Part shown: piece by piece, positions 33,455 to 42,198 of the stretch
How positions within the stretch are numbered: position 1 is the stretch's first letter
Layout: every line of letters starts with the position of its first letter
From: JAYUJH01 sp043765375
GTDB lineage: Bacteria; Pseudomonadota; Alphaproteobacteria; Rickettsiales; UBA998
DNA length: 52,805 nt
Direction of reading: 5' to 3'
Assembly: GCA_043765375.1 (NCBI GenBank)
Contig: JAYUJH010000003.1
Span: 1-52,805, forward strand
The notes under the pieces: generated by a model
What the model was told of the DNA's origin: nothing
Database searches by the model: none
What the model saw: only the letters and a program-made list of their open reading frames with translations
Translations under genes and position numbers: made by a program

Positions 33455-34093
33455 TTATTTTTTGTTAAAGCGACTTTCTGTGCCATTTAATAAGCGAATA
33501 ATGTTAGATTTATGTCTAAAAATAACTAGACCACTCAAAACAGATGAATATAATATTTCATTAAAAATCAAATAGTTAGCAATAAATATCGCAATAAATA
33601 CCGCAATGGAAGCAAGTGATACCATACGGCTTATGCGAAAAATCACAATCCAAACGGAAGTAATCAGCAACAATACCCACCATAATTGTGGCGCAAGCAT
33701 CATTTGCGTATAAACTACTATTCCAAGCGCAGTTGAAACCCCTTTTCCACCCTTGAACTTCAACCACAATGGGAAACAATGCCCAACAATCGCTGCAATT
33801 CCCACCATATAGTAATGTTGAAAGTTAGCTGTTGCACCCGCCATCATTTGCCCTGATAAGCCCATCAAATCTGTTGCCAAATTACCACATATTAACAATG
33901 CGATGATTCCCTTCGCGCTATCCAACAAAAATGTTACATATCCAGCTTTTTTGCCTAATACTCGCATAACGTTGGTTGCTCCAATATTACCCGAACCAGA
34001 TGAGCGTATATCCCCTGCCCCCATAATTTTGGTGAGAATAAAGCCAAATGGAATTGAGCCAATTAAATATGCAATTAATAATATCACAATCAT
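33455..34093 (-). CDS. plsY: Acyl-phosphate:glycerol-3-phosphate acyltransferase PlsY
   Basis: 212 residues, an integral inner-membrane enzyme with about five helices. The motifs IPFGFILTK, GSGNIGATNVMR and KFKGGKGVSTALG (phosphate and acyl-phosphate binding) are intact. It makes lysophosphatidate, the first membrane-bound step of phospholipid synthesis; plsX is not in the window. The ATG comes two bases after the stop of the SH3 gene and has AGGAA upstream, so it is the last gene of a tight four-gene unit. Confidence 0.95.
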   Translation of the reverse strand: MIVILLIAYLIGSIPFGFILTKIMGAGDIRSSGSGNIGATNVMRVLGKKAGYVTFLLDSAKGIIALLICGNLATDLMGLSGQMMAGATANFQHYYMVGIAAIVGHCFPLWLKFKGGKGVSTALGIVVYTQMMLAPQLWWVLLLITSVWIVIFRISRMVSLASIAVFIAIFIANYLIFNEILYSSVLSGLVIFRHKSNIIRLLNGTESRFNKK

Positions 34094-34095
34094 GT

Positions 34096-34695
34096 TTATT
34101 CCTCAAATGATTCCCCAGCTAAAATACCCCATAAATATTGCTTACGCACCCAACCTTTATAAGTTTTTTGCTGATACGGAACATTAACATCGCACCATGT
34201 GGCACGGCATGATTGCGGAACTACTATCACATTTTTCTGCAACTTCACCACCACATCAGAGTTATTATCAGGGTTGTGATGCAACAACACATTATCATAC
34301 ATCACCATTCCAGTGCGAGCAGAGCTGAGCAACCTTGCATAAATCCAGCCAGTTTCGCCGTCCACATCTTTCACCTGCAACCATTCATTATTATGCTGCC
34401 CAACCACTTGCATTGGCAACCCACGAACCTGATATTGCCATATGGCAGGATATATTTTCCCAGGGCCAACTCGCATCAGAACTTCATTGGATTTAAGCGA
34501 CATGAACACTGGTTGCTTAGCTTTTTCTGAAACGTCTGAAATATTGGAGGAGTTTTTAGCCGCTAAATCATCTGCGGCAGGAAAAAATGTTTGCTCTGCC
34601 AAAGCATTTGATGCCAATAAAAATCCGTGTGCAGCAAATATTATTATTGCCAACATGATGATATGCTTAACTGTGATATATTGATAGATATTCAT
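34096..34695 (-). CDS. Exported protein with two bacterial SH3 domains
   Basis: 199 residues from the ATG at 34695, preferred over 34749, which would overlap the upstream gene and spoil the signal peptide. The N-terminus has a signal sequence (IIMLAIIIFAAHGFLLASNALA). Two SH3b-like repeats follow: VLMRVGPGKIYPAIWQY...GETGWIYARLL and VLLHHNPDNNSDVVVKL...YKGWVRKQYLWGI. Proteins of this kind are periplasmic and often bind peptidoglycan or partner proteins. Start and stop lie two bases from the neighbours on both sides (TAA-TT-ATG and TAA-AC-ATG). Confidence 0.83.
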   Translation of the reverse strand: MNIYQYITVKHIIMLAIIIFAAHGFLLASNALAEQTFFPAADDLAAKNSSNISDVSEKAKQPVFMSLKSNEVLMRVGPGKIYPAIWQYQVRGLPMQVVGQHNNEWLQVKDVDGETGWIYARLLSSARTGMVMYDNVLLHHNPDNNSDVVVKLQKNVIVVPQSCRATWCDVNVPYQQKTYKGWVRKQYLWGILAGESFEE

Positions 34696-34697
34696 AA

Positions 34698-35477
34698 TTA
34701 ATGTAGCATTAATATCACAATAACGGAGGAGCTTGCACCAAGCACCCATGCTGACAAAGCGAAATTATTACAAAGTTTTTTGCACGCCACAAATCCACAA
34801 GAAAAAACAAATGTGCCGATAATAAACATTATCAAATCGTCCATGCCAACGCAAATTGCTCCAAGTGCCAAGATAGTTGCATAATCAGGATATGGTAATT
34901 TTTTCTTGGATATAAAACATTCCAGTTGCCAAATTACCACAGCAAGCATCATCGCCCAATAAGCTGCATAAACAAAGCCATAAATTGTGCCATCAAGCAA
35001 TGTGCGATAAACACCAGCGCAACCGACTAGCGCAACAAATAACATTGGAAAAAACCGTTGATGCAAAAAATAAGTCGCTGCAATCGTGATTAAGATGGAA
35101 TTAATTGCCAAAACCAGCAATAATTTTTCACCCATATCGTGCATTATCCAACTAGCCACAAATAATGCTCCGCACAAAAACTCTACGACCGTATAAGTTG
35201 CGGGGACTTTCACATCATCACAATAGCGACATTTTCCACGGCTCAGCAACCATGAAAATAACGGAAACAAATCACTCGGTTTAAGATAAACCCGTTTATC
35301 ACATTCACAATATGGGTTGTCATTAGAGATTTTTAACCCCCGAGGCAAGCGAAACACAAATGAAGTTGCGTAATTACCAACGCTGATGCCAAGCATAAAC
35401 ATGATTATTGATCCGCTCAAATAAAATGCGAACGGGTTGTTGATTGCGTATAATTCAATAAATGATAACTCGTTCAT
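34698..35477 (-). CDS. Prepilin-peptidase-like membrane protein, one catalytic Asp missing
   Basis: 259 residues. The N-terminal part matches the PilD/GspO methyltransferase-like region: VGNYATSFVFRLPRGLK, a CEC pair (57-59), SDLFPLFSWLLSRGKCRYC and VEFLCGALFV. The membrane part aligns with the aspartic peptidase fold. The first catalytic Asp (usually in I-D-L) is Phe137 in TYFLHQRFF. The second may survive as Asp198 in YPDYATILALGA, where the family has G-x-G-D. So the protein may no longer cut prepilins, or may use another geometry. It sits between the EAL-like and SH3 genes with two-base gaps. Confidence 0.75.
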   Translation of the reverse strand: MNELSFIELYAINNPFAFYLSGSIIMFMLGISVGNYATSFVFRLPRGLKISNDNPYCECDKRVYLKPSDLFPLFSWLLSRGKCRYCDDVKVPATYTVVEFLCGALFVASWIMHDMGEKLLLVLAINSILITIAATYFLHQRFFPMLFVALVGCAGVYRTLLDGTIYGFVYAAYWAMMLAVVIWQLECFISKKKLPYPDYATILALGAICVGMDDLIMFIIGTFVFSCGFVACKKLCNNFALSAWVLGASSSVIVILMLH

Positions 35478-35479
35478 AA

Positions 35480-36811
35480 TTAGTTCACCGTTTGAGACAT
35501 TGGATCAATTAATTCATCAAGATAACGCCCTTGAAATAGCGATATTCCTAGGCTCTGCCCATAATCAACCGCTTGACGATTATCACAACGAGTGAGAATA
35601 ATACGGTTTGAACCGCAACGCTTCACCGCTGCAAGCAACATTGCGCTTTCACTGCCTTGCGCATCACCTTTTACGCTCGCATTCCATTGCAATTTCAGCA
35701 AATCTGCCCCCAGCAATTCACGGTCAATCATACAAAAACTTTTATTATTCAACCCGTCCAAACAAATGCGATATCCCAATTTCTGCACATAATCACGGGC
35801 GGAAATAAACGCATATATATCCTCAAACACATCTGATGCTTGAATCTCTAGCACCACAGAAACTTTGGCAGCCGGCTTGATGCTTGCATCAAATGCGGCA
35901 AATGTTTCAGACATTAACGTCCGCACATTTAGGTTTAAGCTAATAGGTGAACCCAAATATTTATCCGCCTTTTGCTTGAGCAACAACAACACCCGATTAT
36001 CCATTTCTAGCGTCAAATGTTTGAATAACCAGCGATTGCTTAACACATCAATATCTGTATTGATTATCTTGGTTAAGTGATTGATATTTAGATATAATTC
36101 ATCAAATACACGGCGCACAGACATGTTGGGTATGGTTGCGCATACGGGTTGTTTGCGAATGGCTGGCAACAAATCCGCCTCAATAATTGCCCGCTCTAAT
36201 TGCGCCAAATTGCTTGCATTGAAAAATTGTGCTTTTTTCACTGGCTCTGGCTTCACAAGATCTGAGGCGGGTGATTTTGATATGTTTGCACCAATATTTG
36301 AACTTGTGTAAGCATTTTCAGTTGCTCCACCACCAGTTGAAATTGAACTATCATTCAAAAAATCAGCTGGAGTTGCCCCCGCATTATCATTTGTTCTTCT
36401 GCCATCAAGCATGCGTTTGCGTGCCGATGCTGCTACGTCATTATAACTATTGGATAATTTATATTCAGCACAAAAGTTAGGATTTTCTTGCCCATCAGAT
36501 TTATAAGCCAGCGGGTCGTCCATGAACAAATAGCGCAATTGAAATATTGCTTTTTCCAGCAACGCCACCCCAATATTCAAGCCAACCACCATGACGCTTG
36601 CATCTTTGAAAAAGAAAATACCTCCCTCTTGATTTTTCAACAAATCAGTAAGAAGATTTGTTGCAATCTTAATTTGATAATCGCTACGATAATGCTCTAG
36701 CAAATGCGCAAAATTAAAATAAACTGCAACACCATCTTGCAATAATTCGTCCTTGTTGGTTGTTAAATATTCAACTAACCTCGCTTCCGCCCCTGATGTT
36801 ATTAACTTCAT
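35480..36811 (-). CDS. Degenerate EAL-domain protein
   Basis: 443 residues. The C-terminal half (about 200-440) has the shape of an EAL domain. EAL reads LEIQ (Glu322), DDFGTG reads DGLNNKSF (from Asp352), DxIKID reads DLLKLQ, and the AEGVE region reads TRCDNR, followed by QSLGISLFQGRYLDE, which mirrors LG-x-QG-Y-F. Most metal and catalytic residues for cyclic-di-GMP hydrolysis are lost, so it is probably a binding or scaffold protein. The N-terminal 100 residues may be a relic GGDEF-like domain; residues 130-190 are a Ser/Asn-rich linker. It is first in the unit with the prepilin-peptidase-like, SH3 and plsY genes. Confidence 0.7.
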   Translation of the reverse strand: MKLITSGAEARLVEYLTTNKDELLQDGVAVYFNFAHLLEHYRSDYQIKIATNLLTDLLKNQEGGIFFFKDASVMVVGLNIGVALLEKAIFQLRYLFMDDPLAYKSDGQENPNFCAEYKLSNSYNDVAASARKRMLDGRRTNDNAGATPADFLNDSSISTGGGATENAYTSSNIGANISKSPASDLVKPEPVKKAQFFNASNLAQLERAIIEADLLPAIRKQPVCATIPNMSVRRVFDELYLNINHLTKIINTDIDVLSNRWLFKHLTLEMDNRVLLLLKQKADKYLGSPISLNLNVRTLMSETFAAFDASIKPAAKVSVVLEIQASDVFEDIYAFISARDYVQKLGYRICLDGLNNKSFCMIDRELLGADLLKLQWNASVKGDAQGSESAMLLAAVKRCGSNRIILTRCDNRQAVDYGQSLGISLFQGRYLDELIDPMSQTVN

Positions 36812-36925
36812 ACCAAAACCTTTCCCATCATACTAAATCTTTATCCTCAAACTAACTCAATTATACTCAACATAATAATAAATAGATAATTTTTTCTTAT
36901 ATAAACATATGTTTTTGTTGTTTTT

Positions 36926-39715
36926 TTATCTACCAATCTTTCTTTTTGCCATGAAAGATTCTAAATCACGAGAATCAACCATGACTAGGGGATTATCCAT
37001 AGATTCCTTGAAAAATAGCGTTATTTCCGCCACTTCCATGGTTGAAAGCGTTGGTAATTTGAATGATAATCCATAATTCATATCCCACGAAACAAGGTTG
37101 GATTGCCCTTTAATTGTGCCAATTGCATGTTTTGAACGCAGCTTAATTCCATGTGATTTCAGCACCCCTCTATCAAAATAAAATGCTCCTTCCATCGTTG
37201 AAAAGCTGGTTTTGCCACGAATTAGCGAAACCCTAACCGTGTTTGCCACATCATTAATATTGCGAACCGATGGCAATGTTTGCAACATTCCCGCAATATC
37301 AAACCCAATGATTGAAACATCTCGCCCTGATAAAATCACCTGCCCCTTCAAACTATCTACCAAGTTTGATACTGAAATACCACCCGTATTAACATTGCCA
37401 TAAATATTAGCCTTGCCTTGCATCGGGCGAATATCCAATGTTGATTGCAGTAAATCCTCAACCATTATGCCCTTAAATAGGAAATCTATATCCGCAGAAA
37501 ATATTGATGAAACGTCAATTTCCCCCTTAGCATTTAGTTCACCACCCCAAATTGCCCCTGATATTTCGCCAATATTCCAAACTCCATCTTCAATCACTGT
37601 TTGCAATGCAACATCACGCATGGTGAAAGAATCATGGCTTACCACACCAATATTAACATTCAAATTGCCGTCATAGCCCCGCATGAAATCTATATCAAAC
37701 GGTTTATCGTCCCAGATTGAAATCACATTGCCACGTTCAACAGGGTGACGGCGAAAACCACCTTCAATTAAATCATTAATATTCACTTCGGATACAAATA
37801 AATTACAGTCAATCGTTGGTGATTGGTTGGATTGCGTGATATTCAAATCACCCGTCACTTTCATTTCTTGCCAGTTAAAATCCACCCCAGAAAATCTGAT
37901 TTGGTTGCGCAAAATATCCATATTAAACTTAGCTGAATTACCGTTTCTATCCATCAGACTAAAATCTTGCAATGCTACTTCCAAATGATAATTTGCGCCT
38001 AAACTCTCTAACCATGGGATATAAAACTTTGGTATATCATAGCCATTTTCAATACCATCTTGGTTGGCAACAGGGTTGATATAATCAGCGAAAGCATCAA
38101 GTGTTGCATTTTTTGCGTTCAAAGTTATGTTATAATTCACATCTTTTTCAGGGCGATTTTCAACATTTCCTTCCACAAATAAATTACCAACTTGGAACTT
38201 GATATTTGAAAAGAGATTCAAGTTTTGTGAAATAAATATGTTAGATTTGCCCCGAAAAACCCCTTCATTGCCATTGGTGAACTCTTTATGCACAATATTC
38301 AAACCAGCAATGAACTTTTGAAAATCCTTGCCCAAAATTTCCATACTTCCATCAATATTAACCAAATCGCCAGAATCTTTGCGGGCAATCCCAAATAATA
38401 ATATATCAGTATCACCAGCCATTTTCACGATTGAATTATTCAACACCAATTCTTGCCCAACGAGAGCCGCTTCCAACATGATTTTATCAAACTTTGTGTC
38501 ATTATACTGCACTTCACCAATATTTATGGTTAAATCGCCATTAATTTTTTTGAATAATAATTTATTCAATATCTGATATAATTTCTCCGAATTAAAGGAT
38601 TTTTTATCATCTTTAATATTGATTTTTGCCAAATCAACTTTTAATGCAAATTGCCAGCCATCATTGATTTTTGCTTCATAATCAACATCAAGGACGTTTT
38701 GATTGAGCTTGGCTTGCTTGGTTTGCAAATGTAAATTATCATTTTGATAAGCAATATCAACTTTGCCACTCAATTTGAAATCATGCAAAACATTATATAT
38801 TTTTTGTTGCGCCCCTTCTAAATCAAGGAAATGTATCCATTCATTAACATTGCTTAAGTTAAAATCAGCTTCGCCATTCAACATTAATTCACCATTATTA
38901 ATTTCAACCTCACCATTATAAATGATTTTTTCCTCAGAATTATCACTTTTCACCAATGACAATATTGATTTATAAGTTTTTTGTGAAGCAGCTCCTTTTA
39001 CGCCAGCTCCTTTTACGCCAGATATTTTTGCGTCAGATAATTTTGCATCAGACGCCCTCAAATCAGAAGCCCTCAAATCAGAAGCCGTTAAATCTGAACC
39101 CTTCAAATCTGAACCCTTCAAATCCGCAGAAAAGTTATAATTATGACCATTAACTTCAAAATCACTTATTATATCAATATTTTTGCCAAAGTTCACATCA
39201 GCATTAATTGAACGCATTTCATGAGTGGAATCACTACCAAACGGCGTGTAATTAATTCGCCCCCGTTGCAAATTAATATTTTTTAACGAAAATAAATTAG
39301 TTGCTCCGCTTTTATTTTTTGGCGCATGAATATTATATTTACCATCTGCCAATTCCTGAATATCTAGAGTGAAACCTTCAATCGTTAAATTACTAATCTT
39401 TGGCATCTCATCAAATATTGTCATTACGTCAATATCAATTTCAGCCACCAATGCAGACATCACCCTTGGGGATATTTGTGATTTTGAATTGCGCACCACC
39501 ACGTCATAAAACACAATTTTTGGGCTTAACCAAAAACTGCTACCCGCTCGTTTAATTACCGCTTTATAACCAGTTGTATCATAAATATGGCTTTCAATTT
39601 TTAGTCGCACTTGTTCAGGGTCAATCGTCACCTTAAAAGCGACAATCAACCCAACCCAAGCGATAATTGCAAGCGCAACAACTCCGCCAGCATATTTCAA
39701 CAATTTATTATTCAT
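36926..39715 (-). CDS. AsmA-like/TamB-related envelope protein with pentapeptide insert
   Basis: 929 residues. One N-terminal signal anchor (YAGGVVALAIIAWVGLIVAF) precedes a large periplasmic part that starts with an AsmA motif (VRLKIESHIYDTTGYKAVI...FYDVVV). The C-terminal 250 residues have the AsmA/DUF3971-like pattern LQTVIEDGVWNIGEISGAIWGGELNAKGEI and GQVILSGRDVSIIGFDIAGML. These long beta-rich proteins bridge the periplasm and are implicated in phospholipid movement to the outer membrane. Residues about 199-243 are nine pentapeptide units. It follows rnj by 26 bp. The 114 bp between it and the EAL-like gene are AT-rich. Confidence 0.8.
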   Translation of the reverse strand: MNNKLLKYAGGVVALAIIAWVGLIVAFKVTIDPEQVRLKIESHIYDTTGYKAVIKRAGSSFWLSPKIVFYDVVVRNSKSQISPRVMSALVAEIDIDVMTIFDEMPKISNLTIEGFTLDIQELADGKYNIHAPKNKSGATNLFSLKNINLQRGRINYTPFGSDSTHEMRSINADVNFGKNIDIISDFEVNGHNYNFSADLKGSDLKGSDLTASDLRASDLRASDAKLSDAKISGVKGAGVKGAASQKTYKSILSLVKSDNSEEKIIYNGEVEINNGELMLNGEADFNLSNVNEWIHFLDLEGAQQKIYNVLHDFKLSGKVDIAYQNDNLHLQTKQAKLNQNVLDVDYEAKINDGWQFALKVDLAKINIKDDKKSFNSEKLYQILNKLLFKKINGDLTINIGEVQYNDTKFDKIMLEAALVGQELVLNNSIVKMAGDTDILLFGIARKDSGDLVNIDGSMEILGKDFQKFIAGLNIVHKEFTNGNEGVFRGKSNIFISQNLNLFSNIKFQVGNLFVEGNVENRPEKDVNYNITLNAKNATLDAFADYINPVANQDGIENGYDIPKFYIPWLESLGANYHLEVALQDFSLMDRNGNSAKFNMDILRNQIRFSGVDFNWQEMKVTGDLNITQSNQSPTIDCNLFVSEVNINDLIEGGFRRHPVERGNVISIWDDKPFDIDFMRGYDGNLNVNIGVVSHDSFTMRDVALQTVIEDGVWNIGEISGAIWGGELNAKGEIDVSSIFSADIDFLFKGIMVEDLLQSTLDIRPMQGKANIYGNVNTGGISVSNLVDSLKGQVILSGRDVSIIGFDIAGMLQTLPSVRNINDVANTVRVSLIRGKTSFSTMEGAFYFDRGVLKSHGIKLRSKHAIGTIKGQSNLVSWDMNYGLSFKLPTLSTMEVAEITLFFKESMDNPLVMVDSRDLESFMAKRKIGR
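38988..39122 (-). repeat. Nine tandem 15-nt units inside the AsmA-like gene
   Basis: The 135 bp split exactly into nine 15-mers, for example TCAGAAGCCCTCAAA and TCTGAACCCTTCAAA (twice, identical). The protein reads ADLKG-SDLKG-SDLTA, then SDLRA twice, then SDAKL-SDAKI. This resembles the A(D/N)Lxx rule of pentapeptide-repeat proteins. Confidence 0.9.
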
Positions 39716-39741
39716 AACAACAATTAATATGACAAAATAAT

Positions 39742-41406
39742 TTATATTTGATGAATATGAACTTCAATCATTGGACGTTTTCCAAGCTCATCTTGCAATC
39801 TTTTGCGCAAGCGATTACGGATTTTATCTCGCATATCTTTGCCTCGCACCTTGCCCGCAAAATGTTCACATACATCAGTTACGTCAGCGATTAATTCATT
39901 ACGCAACGCCATATCTTCGTGCATATCCATACAACCCGGTGCGCTAATTTCTGTTGTGCCAACAATTCCACCATCTTTGTTCAACGCCACTGAAACAAAC
40001 ATATTGCCACTTTCTTTCAATTGCCTACGAGCCTTGATTATTGGGCTTTCCAACGGAATTAATGTTGTGCCGTCCAAGCCATAATATCCCGAATGCACTT
40101 GACCAACAATTTTTGCCTGCCCGCCTCCAAGCTCAATTACTGCACCATTATATGGCTCAATCGCATCAGCTACGCCCAACGACCTAGCATAATTTGCATG
40201 TTCACGAATATGCTGCGCTTCGCCATGCACAGGAACGGCGATTTGTGGACGCACCAACTCATACATACGGCGCAATTCTTCACGAGCAGGGTGACCAGAA
40301 ACGTGAATATCGGAATCATTATCCGTCACCGTTTTCACGCCCAATCGCACTAATTGGTTATAAACCCAGCGCATTTTTGTTTCGTTACCCGGAATAACCC
40401 GAGATGAGAAAAACACCGTATCCTTTGATGCAATCCTAATACTTGGGTGCGAACCTGCTACAATTTTTGGCAAAGCCGCACGAGGCTCACCTTGGCAACC
40501 AGTGCATAACACCAGAACTTGCGAACGTGGGAGCGTGGTTATATCTTTTTCCGCAATCAATTCTGGTGCATCTTGCAAATATCCGCTTTCCTTTGCCGCT
40601 TCCACCATTCGCCATATTGATGTTCCAGCCAGAACCACATGACGACCAGCCGATTTTGCTGCATAAAGCACAGTTTCCAACCGAGCAATATTAGAGGCAA
40701 AACATGTTACAAAAACCATACCTTGTTGCTTGGCAATTTGTTTGGTGAGGTTCTCCCGCACCGTCGCTTCCGAGCCAGATTCACCTTCCACAAACACATT
40801 AGTGGAATCACAAACCATGGCAAGCACGCCTTCATCACCATATTGTTTGAGCGTGATTTCATCAGAAACTAACCCAACCAACGGATTGGAATCCAATTTC
40901 CAATCACCCGTGTGCATGATTGTGCCAAGGCGTGTTTTGATAGCAATCGCCTGCATTTCAGGAATTGAGTGCGTCAATGGAATTAAATCCAACTCAAAGC
41001 CACCAATCTTGATTTTGCTACCAATTTCCACTTCTTTAACGGGTATTTTATCAGGGAAAATACTATTAGATCGCAATTTAATTTTCAATACTGCTGCCGT
41101 AAATGGTGTTGCATAAATCGGGCATTGCAATTCCTCCCACAAATATGGAACTGCACCGAGATGGTCTTCATGTGCGTGAGTTACAACCAGCCCCAAAATA
41201 TCATCTTTGCGTTCAATTAAAAAGTCAATATCTGGAACCATAATTTCAATCCCAGGGTAATGATCATCAACAAAACCAATCCCCAAATCCACCAGCAACC
41301 ATTTACCATCAAGATGATAAGCATTTAAGTTCATACCAATTTCATTTGCCCCACCAAGTGGAACAAAAAACAATTTATCCTTATGTGCGCTAAAATTAAA
41401 TGTCAT
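39742..41406 (-). CDS. rnj: Ribonuclease J
   Basis: 554 residues, usual size. Metallo-beta-lactamase/beta-CASP nuclease with the zinc motif HAHEDH (77-82), further metal ligands in MHTGDWKLD and HVSGHPARE, and the family N-terminus FVPLGGANEIGMN. It has 5'-3' exonuclease and endonuclease activity in RNA processing and decay, and is found in many alphaproteobacteria. GAGG lies before the ATG. It continues the nuo-birA-coaX run with a 21-bp gap, an order widely kept in alphaproteobacteria. Confidence 0.95.
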   Translation of the reverse strand: MTFNFSAHKDKLFFVPLGGANEIGMNLNAYHLDGKWLLVDLGIGFVDDHYPGIEIMVPDIDFLIERKDDILGLVVTHAHEDHLGAVPYLWEELQCPIYATPFTAAVLKIKLRSNSIFPDKIPVKEVEIGSKIKIGGFELDLIPLTHSIPEMQAIAIKTRLGTIMHTGDWKLDSNPLVGLVSDEITLKQYGDEGVLAMVCDSTNVFVEGESGSEATVRENLTKQIAKQQGMVFVTCFASNIARLETVLYAAKSAGRHVVLAGTSIWRMVEAAKESGYLQDAPELIAEKDITTLPRSQVLVLCTGCQGEPRAALPKIVAGSHPSIRIASKDTVFFSSRVIPGNETKMRWVYNQLVRLGVKTVTDNDSDIHVSGHPAREELRRMYELVRPQIAVPVHGEAQHIREHANYARSLGVADAIEPYNGAVIELGGGQAKIVGQVHSGYYGLDGTTLIPLESPIIKARRQLKESGNMFVSVALNKDGGIVGTTEISAPGCMDMHEDMALRNELIADVTDVCEHFAGKVRGKDMRDKIRNRLRKRLQDELGKRPMIEVHIHQI

Positions 41407-41427
41407 ATATTTTCAATCCTCATGTTG

Positions 41428-42198
41428 TTATTTTTGTTGTTGTAACTTATAAATACTAATCAACCCATCAATGGTTAAATCAGTCGCGATTTCATCAATT
41501 TGTGTCGTGCTTTTGGCGTAAAGTGGGGCGAGTCCACCTGTTGCAATCACCTTGGTTATTCCTACGCATTCAGCTTTTATCCGTGCAATTAATCCCTCTA
41601 TCAACCCAATATAGCCGTAATATATACCAGATTCCATCGCAGCGATAGTGTTTTTACCAATTACTTTCTCTGGCGCACGAATCCTGATGCTTGGCAATTT
41701 CGCTGCTGCATTTTGCAGTGCTGCAAGCGAAAGATTAACCCCCGGCGCAATCACTCCACCAATATAAGTCCCGCTTTCATCAACCACATCAAAAGTTGTT
41801 GCTGTGCCAAAATCTATAATAATCATACCACATTTATATTTTAGCCAACCTTCCAGCGCATTCACAAGCCTATCCGCTCCCAATTCAGATGGATTATCAA
41901 CCTCAATTTTCAGTGGAATAACCGTATGCGCTCCCACTAAAATCGGTTCAATTTTGAAATAACGACGCACACATTGCATCAGCTCAAATTGTGTTTGCGG
42001 CACAACTGTTGCCAAAATTGCTCCCGTCAGAGGCAAACAATTTGGTGCATCGCTTTGCATTAAATGGCGCAACCAAAAACCATATTCATCACTCGTGCGG
42101 TTTGGGTTAGTCGCTAACCGCCATTCCGCAATAATTTTTTCGCCATCGCTCACCGCAAAAACTGTATTCGTATTTCCAACATCAATCGCTAGCAACAT
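41428..42198 (-). CDS. coaX: Type III pantothenate kinase
   Basis: 256 residues, ASKHA fold. DVGNTNT (phosphate 1), ELGADRLVNALEG, IDFGTATTFDVV (phosphate 2) and GGVIAPGVNLS are all present. It phosphorylates pantothenate in the first step of coenzyme A synthesis and is insensitive to CoA feedback in this family. Its ATG directly follows the birA stop with no gap; GGAG at the birA end serves as ribosome site. Confidence 0.96.
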   Translation of the reverse strand: MLLAIDVGNTNTVFAVSDGEKIIAEWRLATNPNRTSDEYGFWLRHLMQSDAPNCLPLTGAILATVVPQTQFELMQCVRRYFKIEPILVGAHTVIPLKIEVDNPSELGADRLVNALEGWLKYKCGMIIIDFGTATTFDVVDESGTYIGGVIAPGVNLSLAALQNAAAKLPSIRIRAPEKVIGKNTIAAMESGIYYGYIGLIEGLIARIKAECVGITKVIATGGLAPLYAKSTTQIDEIATDLTIDGLISIYKLQQQK

